Positions 29,172 through 37,706 of a stretch of DNA of 64,000 bases are shown in pieces (the first letter of the stretch is position 1; each line of letters starts with the position of its first letter). The DNA lies in the NCBI RefSeq assembly GCF_025947145.1, contig NZ_CP109999.1, positions 682,001 to 746,000 of the forward strand. The letters run 5' to 3'. The notes under the pieces are model-generated. The model did not search any database and had not been told where the DNA came from. It saw only the letters and a list, made by a program, of their open reading frames with translations. The DNA comes from Flavobacterium sp. N1994 (lineage in GTDB: Bacteria > Bacteroidota > Bacteroidia > Flavobacteriales > Flavobacteriaceae). The translations under genes and the position numbers were made by a program.

Positions 29172-29177
29172 GTTAAT

Positions 29178-29213
29178 AAAACATCTCAATTTACATTGAG
29201 ATGTTTTTTTTTC
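29178..29213 (+). terminator. Terminator after the head GIN lipoprotein
   Basis: AACATCTCAAT / ATTGAGATGTT stem with a TTAC loop and a nine-base T-run, 7 bases after the stop codon. Confidence 0.88.
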
Positions 29214-29221
29214 TATTTTTG
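29214..29221 (+). promoter_or_regulatory. -7 promoter box of the second head GIN gene
   Basis: TATTTTTG begins directly at the tail of the preceding terminator; the T-run and hairpin occupy the -33 region. It is 58 bases before the start at 29279. Confidence 0.5.
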
Positions 29222-29223
29222 AC

Positions 29224-29255
29224 ACTCAAGACCATTAGGTCGAACTGTACGAAGT
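29224..29255 (+). repeat. Recurring 5'-UTR element, copy 2
   Basis: ACTCAAGACC, ATTA, GGTC, then GAACTGTACGAAGT. The GACC-ATTA-GGTC hairpin sits 3 bases after the -7 box, so it would be near the 5' end of the mRNA. Same layout as copies at 8076 and 53048. Confidence 0.55.
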
Positions 29256-29278
29256 AAAAACTAACTGTACCAACATTG

Positions 29279-30115
29279 ATGAAAAAAATTATTTTAATAA
29301 GCTTCCTTATTACTACCGCTGTTTCATTTGCTCAAAAGAAAGAAAAAGTAAAAGGTTCTAAGATTGTCAAACTTGAACAAAAAGAAATCGGGGACTTTGA
29401 AAGTCTAGAAGTTGAAGACAACTTAGAAGTGTTTTTAATAAAAGGGAATGATTCTGGATTAGAAATAGAAGCAGATGACAACTTAATTGAATTCGTTGAC
29501 TATAAAATTACGGGTAAAAACCTAAGAATTTCTACTGCAAAAGACATTTCTAGCTATAAAAAATTAAGCGTACGTGTAACTTATAACGATAAATTTAATT
29601 TAGTAAGTGCCAAAGATGAAACCAATGTAACAGCTCTTTCTGATATAACTTTAGATAATATTACTTTTAAAAGTTATGATTATGCCAAATTGTTTTTGAA
29701 TGCTAAAACCAAAAGCTTTACACTAATGGCCAATGACAAATCAAAAATAGAACTAAACTTAAAGTCTGATAAAACAGCAATCGACCTAAGTAAAAGCGCT
29801 TATGTAAAGGCCTTAATTTCTAGCGGTGAAATGAGATTTGATATGTACCAAAAATCTTCTGCAGATGTTGAAGGAGATATCCTCGATTTAAAACTACGAT
29901 TAGACAACAACACTGATTTCACTGGTAAAAAATTAACCGCTAAAAACGCATTAGTAGAGACTGCTGCCTATGCCAAAACAAGTATCAACATTTCCAATAT
30001 AGCCACCATTGATGCCTCTGGAAATAGTGAGATAGAATTATTTGGCGAACCCAAAATTGAAGTAAAACGCTTCACCGATAGTGCCATGTTAAAGAAAAGA
30101 CCTCTCAAAAACTAA
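29279..30115 (+). CDS. Head GIN (DUF2807) secreted protein
   Basis: A 278-residue exported protein related to the head GIN family, with signal peptide MKKIILISFLITTAVSFAQ. It has FESLEVEDNLEVFLIKGNDSGLEIEADDNLIEF at the N-terminus, closely parallel to the lipoprotein encoded upstream, but the later coils are less glycine/serine-rich. The ATG at 29279 is chosen over a TTG 3 bases earlier because it begins the signal peptide cleanly. It has its own promoter and terminator, so it may be expressed apart from the PspC operon. Confidence 0.82.
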   Translation: MKKIILISFLITTAVSFAQKKEKVKGSKIVKLEQKEIGDFESLEVEDNLEVFLIKGNDSGLEIEADDNLIEFVDYKITGKNLRISTAKDISSYKKLSVRVTYNDKFNLVSAKDETNVTALSDITLDNITFKSYDYAKLFLNAKTKSFTLMANDKSKIELNLKSDKTAIDLSKSAYVKALISSGEMRFDMYQKSSADVEGDILDLKLRLDNNTDFTGKKLTAKNALVETAAYAKTSINISNIATIDASGNSEIELFGEPKIEVKRFTDSAMLKKRPLKN

Positions 30116-30117
30116 AT

Positions 30118-30149
30118 AAAAAATCCCGCTCAAATGGCGGGATTTTTTT
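30118..30149. terminator. Bidirectional terminator between head GIN gene and trxB
   Basis: AAATCCCGC / GCGGGATTT stem with A-run before and T-run after, serving both convergent genes. Confidence 0.88.
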
Positions 30150-30166
30150 ATATCGATATTATTAAT

Positions 30167-31114
30167 TTACTCCTTTGAAGCCAAATAACGTTCTGCATCC
30201 AAAGCGGCCATACACCCTGTTCCAGCAGCAGTAATAGCTTGTCTGTATACATGATCTGCTGCATCTCCAGCAACAAAAACTCCTGCGACATTGGTTTTAG
30301 AGGTACCAGGTTCATTTATAATATAACCCGTTTCATCTAATTTAATGTAATCCGCAAAAATATCCGTATTAGGTTTGTGGCCAATAGCTACAAAGAATCC
30401 AGTAGCTGGAATGATAATTTCTTCATCAGTAGTTTTGTTGAAAGCTTTTATTTCAGTAACCACTTGTCCATCTCCAACAACTTCAAGGGTATCATGATTC
30501 ATTAATATAGTTATGTTCTCTGTTTTACGAACACGCTCTTCCATAATTCTAGAAGCTCTAAATTTCTCACTTCGCACCAACATCGTTACTTTTTTACAAA
30601 GTTTAGATAAGTAATGTGCTTCTTCACAAGCAGAATCCCCTGCTCCAACAATCACCACTTCTTGATTTCTATAAAAGAAACCATCACAAACGGCACAAGC
30701 AGAAACACCACCACCCATTTGTAAATAATGTTGCTCTGAAGCCAATCCTAAATATTTAGCCGAAGCACCCGTAGAAATAATAACCGTATCGGCATGAATT
30801 TCTTTGGTTTCATTTATCCAAACTTTATGTACACTTCCTGAAAAATCTACCTTGGTGGCCCAACCATCACGTACATCCGTTCCAAAACGTTTGGCTTGCT
30901 CTTGCAATTGTACCATCATTTCTGGACCCGTAACGCCTTCAGGATATCCTGGGAAATTTTCTACTTCATTAGTCGTGGTTAATTGTCCTCCTGGTTGTGT
31001 TCCTTGATATAAAACAGGAAACATATTAGCTCTAGCGGCATAAATTGCAGCAGTATAACCCGCTGGCCCCGAACCTATAATAAGGCATTTAATTTTTTCT
31101 ATTGTATCAGACAT
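30167..31114 (-). CDS. trxB: Thioredoxin reductase
   Basis: A 315-residue FAD-dependent NADPH-thioredoxin reductase. FAD-binding loop GSGPAGYTAAIYAARAN (residues 15-31), NADPH-binding GAGDSACEEA, redox-active pair Cys140-Ala-Val-Cys143 in GVSACAVCDGFF, and C-terminal FAD contact GVFVAGDAADHVYRQAITAAG. All key residues are present and the length is normal. It has its own minus-strand promoter and the shared terminator at 30118. No thioredoxin gene is adjacent. Confidence 0.96.
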   Translation of the reverse strand: MSDTIEKIKCLIIGSGPAGYTAAIYAARANMFPVLYQGTQPGGQLTTTNEVENFPGYPEGVTGPEMMVQLQEQAKRFGTDVRDGWATKVDFSGSVHKVWINETKEIHADTVIISTGASAKYLGLASEQHYLQMGGGVSACAVCDGFFYRNQEVVIVGAGDSACEEAHYLSKLCKKVTMLVRSEKFRASRIMEERVRKTENITILMNHDTLEVVGDGQVVTEIKAFNKTTDEEIIIPATGFFVAIGHKPNTDIFADYIKLDETGYIINEPGTSKTNVAGVFVAGDAADHVYRQAITAAGTGCMAALDAERYLASKE

Positions 31115-31136
31115 AATCGTAATTTTTTAAGCCTTG

Positions 31137-31144
31137 CAAAGGTA
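31137..31144 (-). promoter_or_regulatory. -7 promoter box of trxB
   Basis: TACCTTTG on the minus strand, 22 bases upstream of the trxB ATG. Confidence 0.6.
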
Positions 31145-31240
31145 ACTTTTTATAACATTTATTCGATACTTGATAAAATAGTAATTAACAATCTTTGGAT
31201 AATAATTGGTGATTTCTTTTTTAATTAACAGCAAAGTTCT

Positions 31241-31248
31241 TATTTTTG
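31241..31248 (+). promoter_or_regulatory. -7 promoter box of the lipocalin-like lipoprotein
   Basis: TATTTTTG, 21 bases before the ATG at 31270. It overlaps an in-frame TTG at 31246, so translation from that codon is excluded if this promoter is used. Confidence 0.6.
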
Positions 31249-31269
31249 AAAAGATATAATTTACCATTC

Positions 31270-31698
31270 ATGAAAAAAATTACTCCAGCCTTACAACTGA
31301 TTTTAATTGCACTATTATTTATTGGATGTACTTCCGATGAAGCAAACGTTGATAATGCCTTATTAGCACAGGTTCAAGGAAAATGGAAACTAACTCAATA
31401 CGTTAATGACACTCCTTTTATTCTCAATTATCCTAATGGTCCTGTAATGGAACTAAAAGCTGATGGTACCTTTACATCTGATGAAGAAGGAGGATATAGC
31501 AACGGTACGTATACAGTACTCAAAAGCCCAGGTAAAAACTTAAGACTAGTGTTTCTTAAACAATGGTCAGCTAAAGTCGTTTATAAATACATTAATAGTG
31601 TAACAGCTAATAACTTATATCTGCAAGGATCTAATCCTGAACCAACTCCCGATGGTGTTAGCTTTTTTGAAGGCTATACTTTCACTAGAATTCCGTAA
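31270..31698 (+). CDS. Lipocalin-like lipoprotein
   Basis: A 142-residue lipoprotein with signal MKKITPALQLILIALLFIGC (cysteine at residue 20). The mature part has the start of a lipocalin-like barrel, VQGKWKLTQYVNDTPF, then strands with MELKADGTFTSDEEGGYSNGTYTV. This type is common in Flavobacteriia and its ligand is unknown. It is a single gene with its own promoter and terminator. Confidence 0.8.
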   Translation: MKKITPALQLILIALLFIGCTSDEANVDNALLAQVQGKWKLTQYVNDTPFILNYPNGPVMELKADGTFTSDEEGGYSNGTYTVLKSPGKNLRLVFLKQWSAKVVYKYINSVTANNLYLQGSNPEPTPDGVSFFEGYTFTRIP

Positions 31699-31716
31699 AA
31701 GAATTAGTATAAATAT

Positions 31717-31746
31717 AAATCCCTTCTGTTTTCAGAGGGGATTTTT
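31717..31746 (+). terminator. Terminator of the lipocalin-like lipoprotein
   Basis: AAATCCCTTCTG / CAGAGGGGATTT, 12 pairs including one wobble, TTTT loop, T-run. It closely resembles the terminator after tRNA-Pro (32132), which has AAATCCTTTCTG and the same TTTT loop. Confidence 0.85.
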
Positions 31747-31751
31747 GTTTT

Positions 31752-32116
31752 ACAAGATTACTTCGTGATTCTGAGTTTCGGTTCTATCTCTAATTTGATA
31801 TTAAGAGGAGGAAGCACTGTGGGCTTCAGGTAAGTGATTTACTTATAAAAATAAGCTACAACAAGTTGGATATAACTTTAGCAGGATTACTTCGTGATCC
31901 TGAGTTTCGGTTCTATCTCTAATTTGATATTAAGAGGAGGAAGCACTGTGGGCTTCAGGTAAGTGATTTACTTATAAAAATAAGCTACAACGAGTTGGAT
32001 ATAACTTTAGCAGGATTACTTCGTGATCCTGAGTTTGGGCTCTATCTCTAGTAAATTCTTCAGCGCTTTCAGCACTGTGTTTTTTTACTTATAAAAATAA
32101 GCTGCAACGAGTTGCG
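31752..32116. repeat. 129-bp tandem repeat, three copies
   Basis: Copies start at about 31752, 31881 and 32010. The first two are nearly identical over the full 129 bases; the third matches for about 35 bases, diverges, loses about 18 bases, and matches again over the ACTTATAAAAATAAGCT part. Each copy has a GGATTAC-TTC-GTGATCC type hairpin and GAAGC/GCTTC. No start-to-stop gene is evident. It fills most of the 31699-32166 interval next to tRNA-Pro; the rest of 31747-32422 holds only the tRNA, terminators and the udk promoter. Confidence 0.85.
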
Positions 32117-32137
32117 CATATTTTTATAAGTAAAAAA
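32081..32137. repeat. 57-base near-perfect inverted repeat
   Basis: The 19-base arms 32081-32099 and 32119-32137 are exact inverted repeats (core TTACTTATAAAAATA), and the 19-base loop has an inner GCAAC/GTTGC stem. It lies in the third copy of the 129-bp repeat and overlaps the T-run of the tRNA terminator. Confidence 0.8.
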
Positions 32138-32164
32138 TCCTTTCTGTTTTCACAGAAAGGATTT
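32132..32164 (-). terminator. Terminator of tRNA-Pro
   Basis: AAATCCTTTCTGT / ACAGAAAGGATTT, 13 pairs, followed on the minus strand by a T-run. It starts 3 bases after the tRNA 3' end. Confidence 0.85.
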
Positions 32165-32166
32165 AC

Positions 32167-32244
32167 TGGTCGGGGTGGCAGGATTCGAACCTGCGGCCTC
32201 CTGCTCCCAAAGCAGGCGCGATAACCGGGCTACGCTACACCCCG
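32167..32244 (-). tRNA. tRNA-Pro (anticodon TGG)
   Basis: On the minus strand CGGGGTG pairs with CACCCCG as the 7-bp acceptor stem. The anticodon arm is CCTGC-TTTGGGA-GCAGG with TGG centred in the loop, and the T arm contains GGTTCGAATCC. The discriminator A (32170) is followed by an encoded CCA (32169-32167). A strong terminator lies immediately downstream. Confidence 0.95.
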
Positions 32245-32387
32245 AAAGCGAGTGCAAATATAGAATTATTAATTAGTAAACAAAAGGTTTTTATTGTTTT
32301 TCGCATTCCTATAGTACATCGATTTACTAGCTCACTTTTTTTTCTCGCTTCTTGTCTCTTTTCTCTAAAAACTTCCGATATAATTTC

Positions 32388-32395
32388 TATTTTTG
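32388..32395 (+). promoter_or_regulatory. -7 promoter box of udk
   Basis: TATTTTTG, 27 bases before the udk ATG at 32423. It excludes an in-frame TTG at 32393 as the start. Confidence 0.6.
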
Positions 32396-32422
32396 TTAAA
32401 ACTAAAAACAACACAACTTAAT

Positions 32423-33031
32423 ATGCTAATTATCGGAATTGCTGGTGGTACAGGAAGTGGAAAAACAACTGTTGTCCAACAAATTATAAATGAATTACCC
32501 GAAACAGAAGTGGGTGTAATCTCTCAAGACTCTTACTACAGAGAAAACCATAACTTAAGTTTTGAAGAAAGAGCACTCATCAATTTTGACCATCCAAGGG
32601 CTATCGACTTCGAATTATTAGTGAATCATCTTACCCAATTAAAAAAAGGGGAAACCATTGAACAGCCTGTCTATTCTTTCGTAACGCACAATCGTACAGA
32701 TGATAGCATCATTACCCATCCTAGAAAAGTAATGATAGTAGAAGGAATCCTAATTTTAGCCAATCCTGAACTCAGAGAAATGTTTGATGTCAAAATATTT
32801 GTTCACGCCGATTCTGACGAAAGACTAATACGCCGATTAAAAAGAGACATCGCTGAACGTGGTCGCGATATGGAAGAAGTTTTAAACCGTTACCAAACGA
32901 CTTTGAAACCAATGCACCAACAATTTATCGAACCTACCAAAGCCTTTGCCGATATCATCATTCCAAATGACAAATACAATACCGTGGCTATTGATGTAGT
33001 AAGAGCGGTAATCAACCAAAGAATTACATAG
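32423..33031 (+). CDS. udk: Uridine kinase
   Basis: Phosphorylates uridine and cytidine in pyrimidine salvage. It is 202 residues from the ATG at 32423, with the P-loop GGTGSGKT at residues 8-15, SQDSYYRENH (substrate lid), NFDHPRAIDFELL and the VEGILIL strand, as in bacterial Udk. It heads a run udk - DivIC/FtsB-like - mutA - TonB-like - mutB - flavoprotein in which no gap exceeds 9 bases, so the whole run may be one transcript. Confidence 0.95.
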   Translation: MLIIGIAGGTGSGKTTVVQQIINELPETEVGVISQDSYYRENHNLSFEERALINFDHPRAIDFELLVNHLTQLKKGETIEQPVYSFVTHNRTDDSIITHPRKVMIVEGILILANPELREMFDVKIFVHADSDERLIRRLKRDIAERGRDMEEVLNRYQTTLKPMHQQFIEPTKAFADIIIPNDKYNTVAIDVVRAVINQRIT

Positions 33032-33036
33032 TACAA

Positions 33037-33390
33037 ATGAGTTACTTTAAAAACCTAACCGATAAATACCCTATTCTCAAAATCTTGAGCAATAGATACA
33101 TTATTGTGTTGGTTTTTTTTACCGTTTGGATGCTGTTCCTTGACAATACTTCTTATTTAGAACACCGAATCTTAAACAAACAACTCGACGAACTCGAAGA
33201 CAACAAAAAATACTATCAGGACGAAATCAAAAAAGACGAAGAGAACATCAAACTCCTCAAAAATCCTGACCAAATAGAAAAATACGCTCGCGAAAAATAC
33301 TATATGAAACGCGATAGCGAAGACATCTACATCATAGAATTCGAAGGCGATTCTATTAAAGATGAAAAATCAGAATCAAAATCTTTATAA
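33037..33390 (+). CDS. Septum formation initiator (DivIC/FtsB-like)
   Basis: A 117-residue bitopic membrane protein: short cytoplasmic start, one transmembrane helix (about residues 22-40, RYIIVLVFFTVWMLFLDNTSYL), a coiled coil (about 45-85, with KQLDELEDNKKYYQDEIKKDEENIKLL) and the end ARE-KYYMKRDSEDIYIIEF that marks DivIC/FtsB proteins, where the ReKY(y/h)m pattern contacts divisome partners. Position after udk is common in Bacteroidota. Start and length are normal. Confidence 0.9.
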   Translation: MSYFKNLTDKYPILKILSNRYIIVLVFFTVWMLFLDNTSYLEHRILNKQLDELEDNKKYYQDEIKKDEENIKLLKNPDQIEKYAREKYYMKRDSEDIYIIEFEGDSIKDEKSESKSL

Positions 33391-33399
33391 AAAGAAATC

Positions 33400-34761
33400 A
33401 TGGCTGAACATTTATTTGATGCGTTCGAACCCGTTTCCTCCAAACAATGGAAACAACAAATTCAATACGAACTCAAAGGGGCCGACTATAACGAAACTTT
33501 AGTATGGGAATCACCAGAAGGGATTAAAGTAAAACCCTTCTACCACAATGATGAAGATACCATAAAATTAGGAATCAATACACCTGAAAAACCATTCTCC
33601 ATCCTACAAAACATCTTTGTACATGATGTGGCAATGTCCAATAAAAGAGCGTTAGATACTCTAAATCGCGGTGCCGAAAGTATTCGCTTTACTATCGAAA
33701 ACGAAACTGTTTCTGTAGAAGACTTAATGCAAAATCTTCCGTTAGAAACTACAGCCTATTTTTTTTATTTGCCTTTCCTTTCAATCGATTTCGTAAACCA
33801 AATCAATGCCTTTACCAATAAAACAAAAGCCAACATTAGTATCCAAATCGACCCAATAGGTCAATTAATAAAAGATGGCAATTGGTTCGATAACCTTGAC
33901 AAAGACTTTGAAAAACTAAATAGCATAGCTAAAGCTGCAGTGGTTCCTTTCTTGTCAATCAACACAGGAACTTACCAAAACGCTGGAGCCAACATAGTGC
34001 AACAACTAGCCTACACCCTAGCCCACGTTAACGAATATTTCAATAGAATTCAAAACCTAAACCAACCCATTACTATCGAAGTATCCGTTGGAACGAATTA
34101 CTTTTTTGAAATAGCCAAACTACGTGCCCTGCGACTTTTATTCAATACGCTAGCCAAAGAATACAATCATAATTTCGATTGCCATATCATCGCTACACCT
34201 ACCAAAAGAAACAAAACGCTTTACGATTACAATGTCAATATGTTGCGTACCACAACCGAATGTATGAGTGCTATTCTCGGCGGTGCTAATGCGGTAGCGA
34301 ATTTACCTTACGATAGCTTGTACTACAAAGACAATGAATTTGGTGACCGAATTGCCCGTAATCAATTATTAGTCTTAAAACACGAAAGCTATTTCGATAA
34401 AGTCAATAATCCAGCAGACGGTACTTATTATATTGAAAATCTTACCCAACAATTAGCCGAAAAAGCGCTCTTGTTATTCAAAGATATCGAAGCCAATGGA
34501 GGTTTAATCAGCCAATTAATAGAAGGCACCATCCAAAAGAAAATCAGCGAAAGCGCCACCAAAGAACAAGAACTGTTTGACAGCGGCAAAGAAGTATTAT
34601 TGGGAACCAACAAATACCCCAACAAAAACGACAAAATGAAGCACGATTTAGAATTGTATCCCTTCATCAAACAAAACCCACGCAAAACGTTAATCACACC
34701 GATTATAGAAAAGCGTTTAGCTGAAAAATTAGAACAAGAACGCTTAAATTCAGAGGAATAA
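33400..34761 (+). CDS. mutA: Methylmalonyl-CoA mutase small subunit
   Basis: The non-catalytic partner of the B12-dependent mutase that interconverts methylmalonyl-CoA and succinyl-CoA. The 453-residue protein is a TIM-barrel homologue of MutB with a divergent active site: it starts HLFDAFEPVSSKQWKQQIQYELKG, has VEVSVGTNYFFEIAKLRALRLL and TTECMSAILGGANAVANLPYD, and lacks a B12-binding domain with DxHxxG, as expected for this subunit. It overlaps the next gene by one base. mutB follows after an unexpected insertion of one gene (34761-35537). Confidence 0.92.
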   Translation: MAEHLFDAFEPVSSKQWKQQIQYELKGADYNETLVWESPEGIKVKPFYHNDEDTIKLGINTPEKPFSILQNIFVHDVAMSNKRALDTLNRGAESIRFTIENETVSVEDLMQNLPLETTAYFFYLPFLSIDFVNQINAFTNKTKANISIQIDPIGQLIKDGNWFDNLDKDFEKLNSIAKAAVVPFLSINTGTYQNAGANIVQQLAYTLAHVNEYFNRIQNLNQPITIEVSVGTNYFFEIAKLRALRLLFNTLAKEYNHNFDCHIIATPTKRNKTLYDYNVNMLRTTTECMSAILGGANAVANLPYDSLYYKDNEFGDRIARNQLLVLKHESYFDKVNNPADGTYYIENLTQQLAEKALLLFKDIEANGGLISQLIEGTIQKKISESATKEQELFDSGKEVLLGTNKYPNKNDKMKHDLELYPFIKQNPRKTLITPIIEKRLAEKLEQERLNSEE

Positions 34762-35537
34762 TGAATCGATTTTGTTTGATAATGTTTTTTGTAGCGACAT
34801 TGTTCTCATTTACTGCCTTTGCCCAAAACGAAAAAACCTACGACATACAGTCGGTTGATGTATCCCCTAAGTTTATGGGAGGCCCGATAAAATACCTCGA
34901 TGAAATGCAAAAGGCATTAAGTAGCCATAGGAAAAAGAAAATATCGATAGACTGGATAGGGTTTACTGTAGAGAAGAACGGTACGGTATTAGATATTTCG
35001 GCTTCAAATGAACAGGGTCAGTTGAGCCCAGAAAACAATGCTTTTTTGAAAAAAATAAGTAAAAAATGGCAACCCGCACTGGTAAATGGAAAGCCCGTGC
35101 GTTGTAGTGCTTATGCCAGCAGATACCCGGTAAAAATGTTAGGTACCCCAACTCCTGCTGATGAAAGTAAATCAGATTCAATTAATAACGAGGAAAAAGA
35201 GGAGGATAATACCATCATGACCAAAAGCCTCCTTGATGTAGTACCCGAATTCCCAGAAGGTGAACAAAAGCTTAGAGACTTCTTTAACGATAATTTTAAA
35301 ATACCAGAGGGTGGTAAAGTACCAAGCAGAGTGGTTGTTTCTTTTGTGGTAGAAAAAGACGGAAGCCTTACAGACATTGCGTCGGGTCCACATCCAAACG
35401 AAAAATTTAGGGAAGAAGCCGTGAGGGTAATGGGAAATTGTCCGAAATGGAAACCCGGGCAATTGGAAGGAAAAAATGTTCGAACTCTTCTTGTGATGGT
35501 ATTTACTATTAAAGCACCAGCTGAAGAAAAAAAATAA
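34761..35537 (+). CDS. Secreted protein with two TonB-C-like repeats
   Basis: A 258-residue exported protein (signal peptide [22 protein letters not shown]). Two similar regions resemble the TonB C-terminal fold: about 60-120 ([15 protein letters not shown] ... [14 protein letters not shown]) and about 170-250 ([14 protein letters not shown] ... [14 protein letters not shown]). Unlike a true TonB it has no membrane anchor followed by a proline-rich spacer; a charged low-complexity linker ([13 protein letters not shown]) joins the repeats. It sits between mutA and mutB, overlapping the mutA stop by one base and ending 4 bases before mutB. A link to mutase function is not evident. Confidence 0.78.
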   Translation: MNRFCLIMFFVATLFSFTAFAQNEKTYDIQSVDVSPKFMGGPIKYLDEMQKALSSHRKKKISIDWIGFTVEKNGTVLDISASNEQGQLSPENNAFLKKISKKWQPALVNGKPVRCSAYASRYPVKMLGTPTPADESKSDSINNEEKEEDNTIMTKSLLDVVPEFPEGEQKLRDFFNDNFKIPEGGKVPSRVVVSFVVEKDGSLTDIASGPHPNEKFREEAVRVMGNCPKWKPGQLEGKNVRTLLVMVFTIKAPAEEKK

Positions 35538-35541
35538 AGTT

Positions 35542-37704
35542 ATGATTCGTAAAAACATCCAACATATCAAACTCGAAACGGGGTCAACTGACAACAGTCA
35601 ACTGACAACCGACAACTTTCATACCGCCGAAAACATCCAACTAAAACCCATCTATTCCGAAAAGGATTTAGAAGGAGTAGAACACCTAGGTTTCGGAGCA
35701 GGATTTGCTCCTAACCTTCGCGGACCTTATGCTACCATGTATGTACGTCGCCCTTGGACGATTCGCCAATATGCAGGATTCTCAACGGCCGAAGAAAGCA
35801 ACGCTTTTTACAGAAGAAACCTAGCCGCTGGACAAAAGGGATTATCCGTAGCCTTCGACTTAGCCACACACCGTGGGTATGATTCCGACCATGAACGAGT
35901 GGTGGGTGATGTAGGGAAAGCTGGAGTAGCTATTGATTCTGTAGAAGACATGAAAGTGTTGTTTGACCAGATTCCACTAGGGGAAATGTCCGTCTCTATG
36001 ACCATGAACGGAGCAGTATTGCCTATCATGGCCTTTTATATTGTTGCTGCAGAAGAACAAGGAGTGGCACCCGAATTACTATCAGGAACCATACAAAATG
36101 ACATTCTGAAAGAGTTTATGGTGCGTAATACCTACATCTATCCGCCTACGCCTTCCATGAAAATCATTGCCGATATATTTGAATATACCAGCAAGAAAAT
36201 GCCCAAGTTCAACTCCATCTCCATCTCAGGCTATCACATGCAAGAAGCTGGAGCTACTGCAGATATTGAACTAGCGTACACTTTGGCAGACGGACTAGAA
36301 TACATCCGCACAGGTTTAGCAACCGGAATGAAAATCGATGAGTTCGCTCCTCGCCTTTCGTTCTTTTGGGCCATCGGAATGAATCATTTTATGGAAATCG
36401 CTAAGATGCGTGCCGGTAGAATGCTTTGGGCCAAACTCCTAAAACAATTCAGTCCTAAAGACGAAAAATCATTAGCGCTAAGAACCCATTGCCAAACTTC
36501 GGGCTGGAGTCTAACCGAACAAGATCCTTTTAATAATGTGGCTCGTACGGCTATCGAAGCTGCTGCAGCTGCCTTTGGAGGAACCCAATCGTTACACACT
36601 AATGCTCTTGATGAAGCTATTGCATTACCAACTGACTTCTCAGCAAGAATCGCTCGTAACACCCAAATATTCCTTCAGGAAGAAACCAAAATCTGCAAAA
36701 CCGTCGACCCATGGGCTGGCAGTTATTATGTAGAAAGTCTAACCAAAGAAATAGCAAATAAAGCTTGGGCACTAATTGAAGAAGTGGAAGAACTCGGCGG
36801 CATGACCAAAGCCATCGAAGCGGGTATTCCAAAACTCCGTATCGAGGAAGCCGCAGCTCGTAAGCAAGCCCGAATTGATAGTACACAAGATATTATTGTA
36901 GGCGTAAACAAATACCGTTTAGAGAAAGAAGATCCACTCCATATTTTAGATGTGGATAACCAAATGGTGCGCAAACAACAAATTGAGCAATTACAACACA
37001 TAAAAGCCACTCGCGATAACGAAAAGGTAAAAGCATGCTTAGCAAAATTAACCGACTGTGCTAGGGCGTCAGTAGAAAATTCAAAAGGTCCTGATATGCA
37101 TCAGGATGACAATAATTTGTTATCTTTAGCCGTAGAAGCAGCCCGAAACCGAGCCACACTAGGTGAAATTAGTGATGCCCTCGAAGTAGTTTTCGGACGC
37201 TATAAAGCACAAATCAGAAGTTTCAGCGGCGTGTACAGTAAAGAAATCAAAAACGACCAAAGCTTTGAAAAAGCAAAACAATTAGCCGACGCTTTCGCTA
37301 AAAAAGAAGGCCGTCGTCCTCGTATCATGATTGCAAAAATGGGACAAGACGGTCACGACCGTGGTGCCAAAGTAGTAGCCACAGGATACGCTGATGTAGG
37401 TTTTGATGTTGATATTGGGCCCTTATTCCAAACCCCACAAGAGGCAGCCAAACAAGCCGTAGAAAACGACGTGCACATCTTAGGCGTTTCTTCCTTAGCA
37501 GCAGGACATAAAACCTTAGTCCCTCAAGTAATACAAGAACTAAAAAAATACGGCAGAGAAGACATTATGGTCATCGTGGGCGGAGTAATTCCTCATCAAG
37601 ATTATCAATTCCTCTTTGATGCAGGAGCTGTTGCCGTCTTTGGTCCTGGGACTAAAATTAGTGAGGCTGCCATCAGTATTTTAGAGGTACTGTTGGAAGA
37701 GTAA
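35542..37704 (+). CDS. mutB: Methylmalonyl-CoA mutase large (catalytic) subunit
   Basis: The adenosylcobalamin-dependent subunit, 720 residues. Residues 30-560 form the TIM barrel ([62 protein letters not shown]), and the C-terminal B12 domain (about 580-715) has the base-off motif DGHDRG with its histidine near 605, then [10 protein letters not shown] and VVGGVIP. The N-terminus carries a 34-base GTCAACTGACAAC-type repeat (35583-35616) translated as a [10 protein letters not shown] stretch before the conserved part begins at about residue 30. The flavoprotein gene begins 2 bases after the stop. Confidence 0.95.
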   Translation: MIRKNIQHIKLETGSTDNSQLTTDNFHTAENIQLKPIYSEKDLEGVEHLGFGAGFAPNLRGPYATMYVRRPWTIRQYAGFSTAEESNAFYRRNLAAGQKGLSVAFDLATHRGYDSDHERVVGDVGKAGVAIDSVEDMKVLFDQIPLGEMSVSMTMNGAVLPIMAFYIVAAEEQGVAPELLSGTIQNDILKEFMVRNTYIYPPTPSMKIIADIFEYTSKKMPKFNSISISGYHMQEAGATADIELAYTLADGLEYIRTGLATGMKIDEFAPRLSFFWAIGMNHFMEIAKMRAGRMLWAKLLKQFSPKDEKSLALRTHCQTSGWSLTEQDPFNNVARTAIEAAAAAFGGTQSLHTNALDEAIALPTDFSARIARNTQIFLQEETKICKTVDPWAGSYYVESLTKEIANKAWALIEEVEELGGMTKAIEAGIPKLRIEEAAARKQARIDSTQDIIVGVNKYRLEKEDPLHILDVDNQMVRKQQIEQLQHIKATRDNEKVKACLAKLTDCARASVENSKGPDMHQDDNNLLSLAVEAARNRATLGEISDALEVVFGRYKAQIRSFSGVYSKEIKNDQSFEKAKQLADAFAKKEGRRPRIMIAKMGQDGHDRGAKVVATGYADVGFDVDIGPLFQTPQEAAKQAVENDVHILGVSSLAAGHKTLVPQVIQELKKYGREDIMVIVGGVIPHQDYQFLFDAGAVAVFGPGTKISEAAISILEVLLEE
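35583..35616 (+). repeat. Tandem ACTGACAAC repeat inside mutB
   Basis: Three partial copies of CAACTGACAAC-like units fall in the first 26 codons of mutB, encoding a polar Thr/Asp/Asn/Gln stretch that is not part of the mutase fold. The unit resembles intergenic microsatellite text more than coding sequence. Confidence 0.6.
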
Positions 37705-37706
37705 CA

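Noticed and set aside
32167..32244. Genomic island integrated at tRNA-Pro
   Set aside because: No integrase, no duplicated tRNA 3' end and ordinary genes on both sides; only the 129-bp repeat is unusual.
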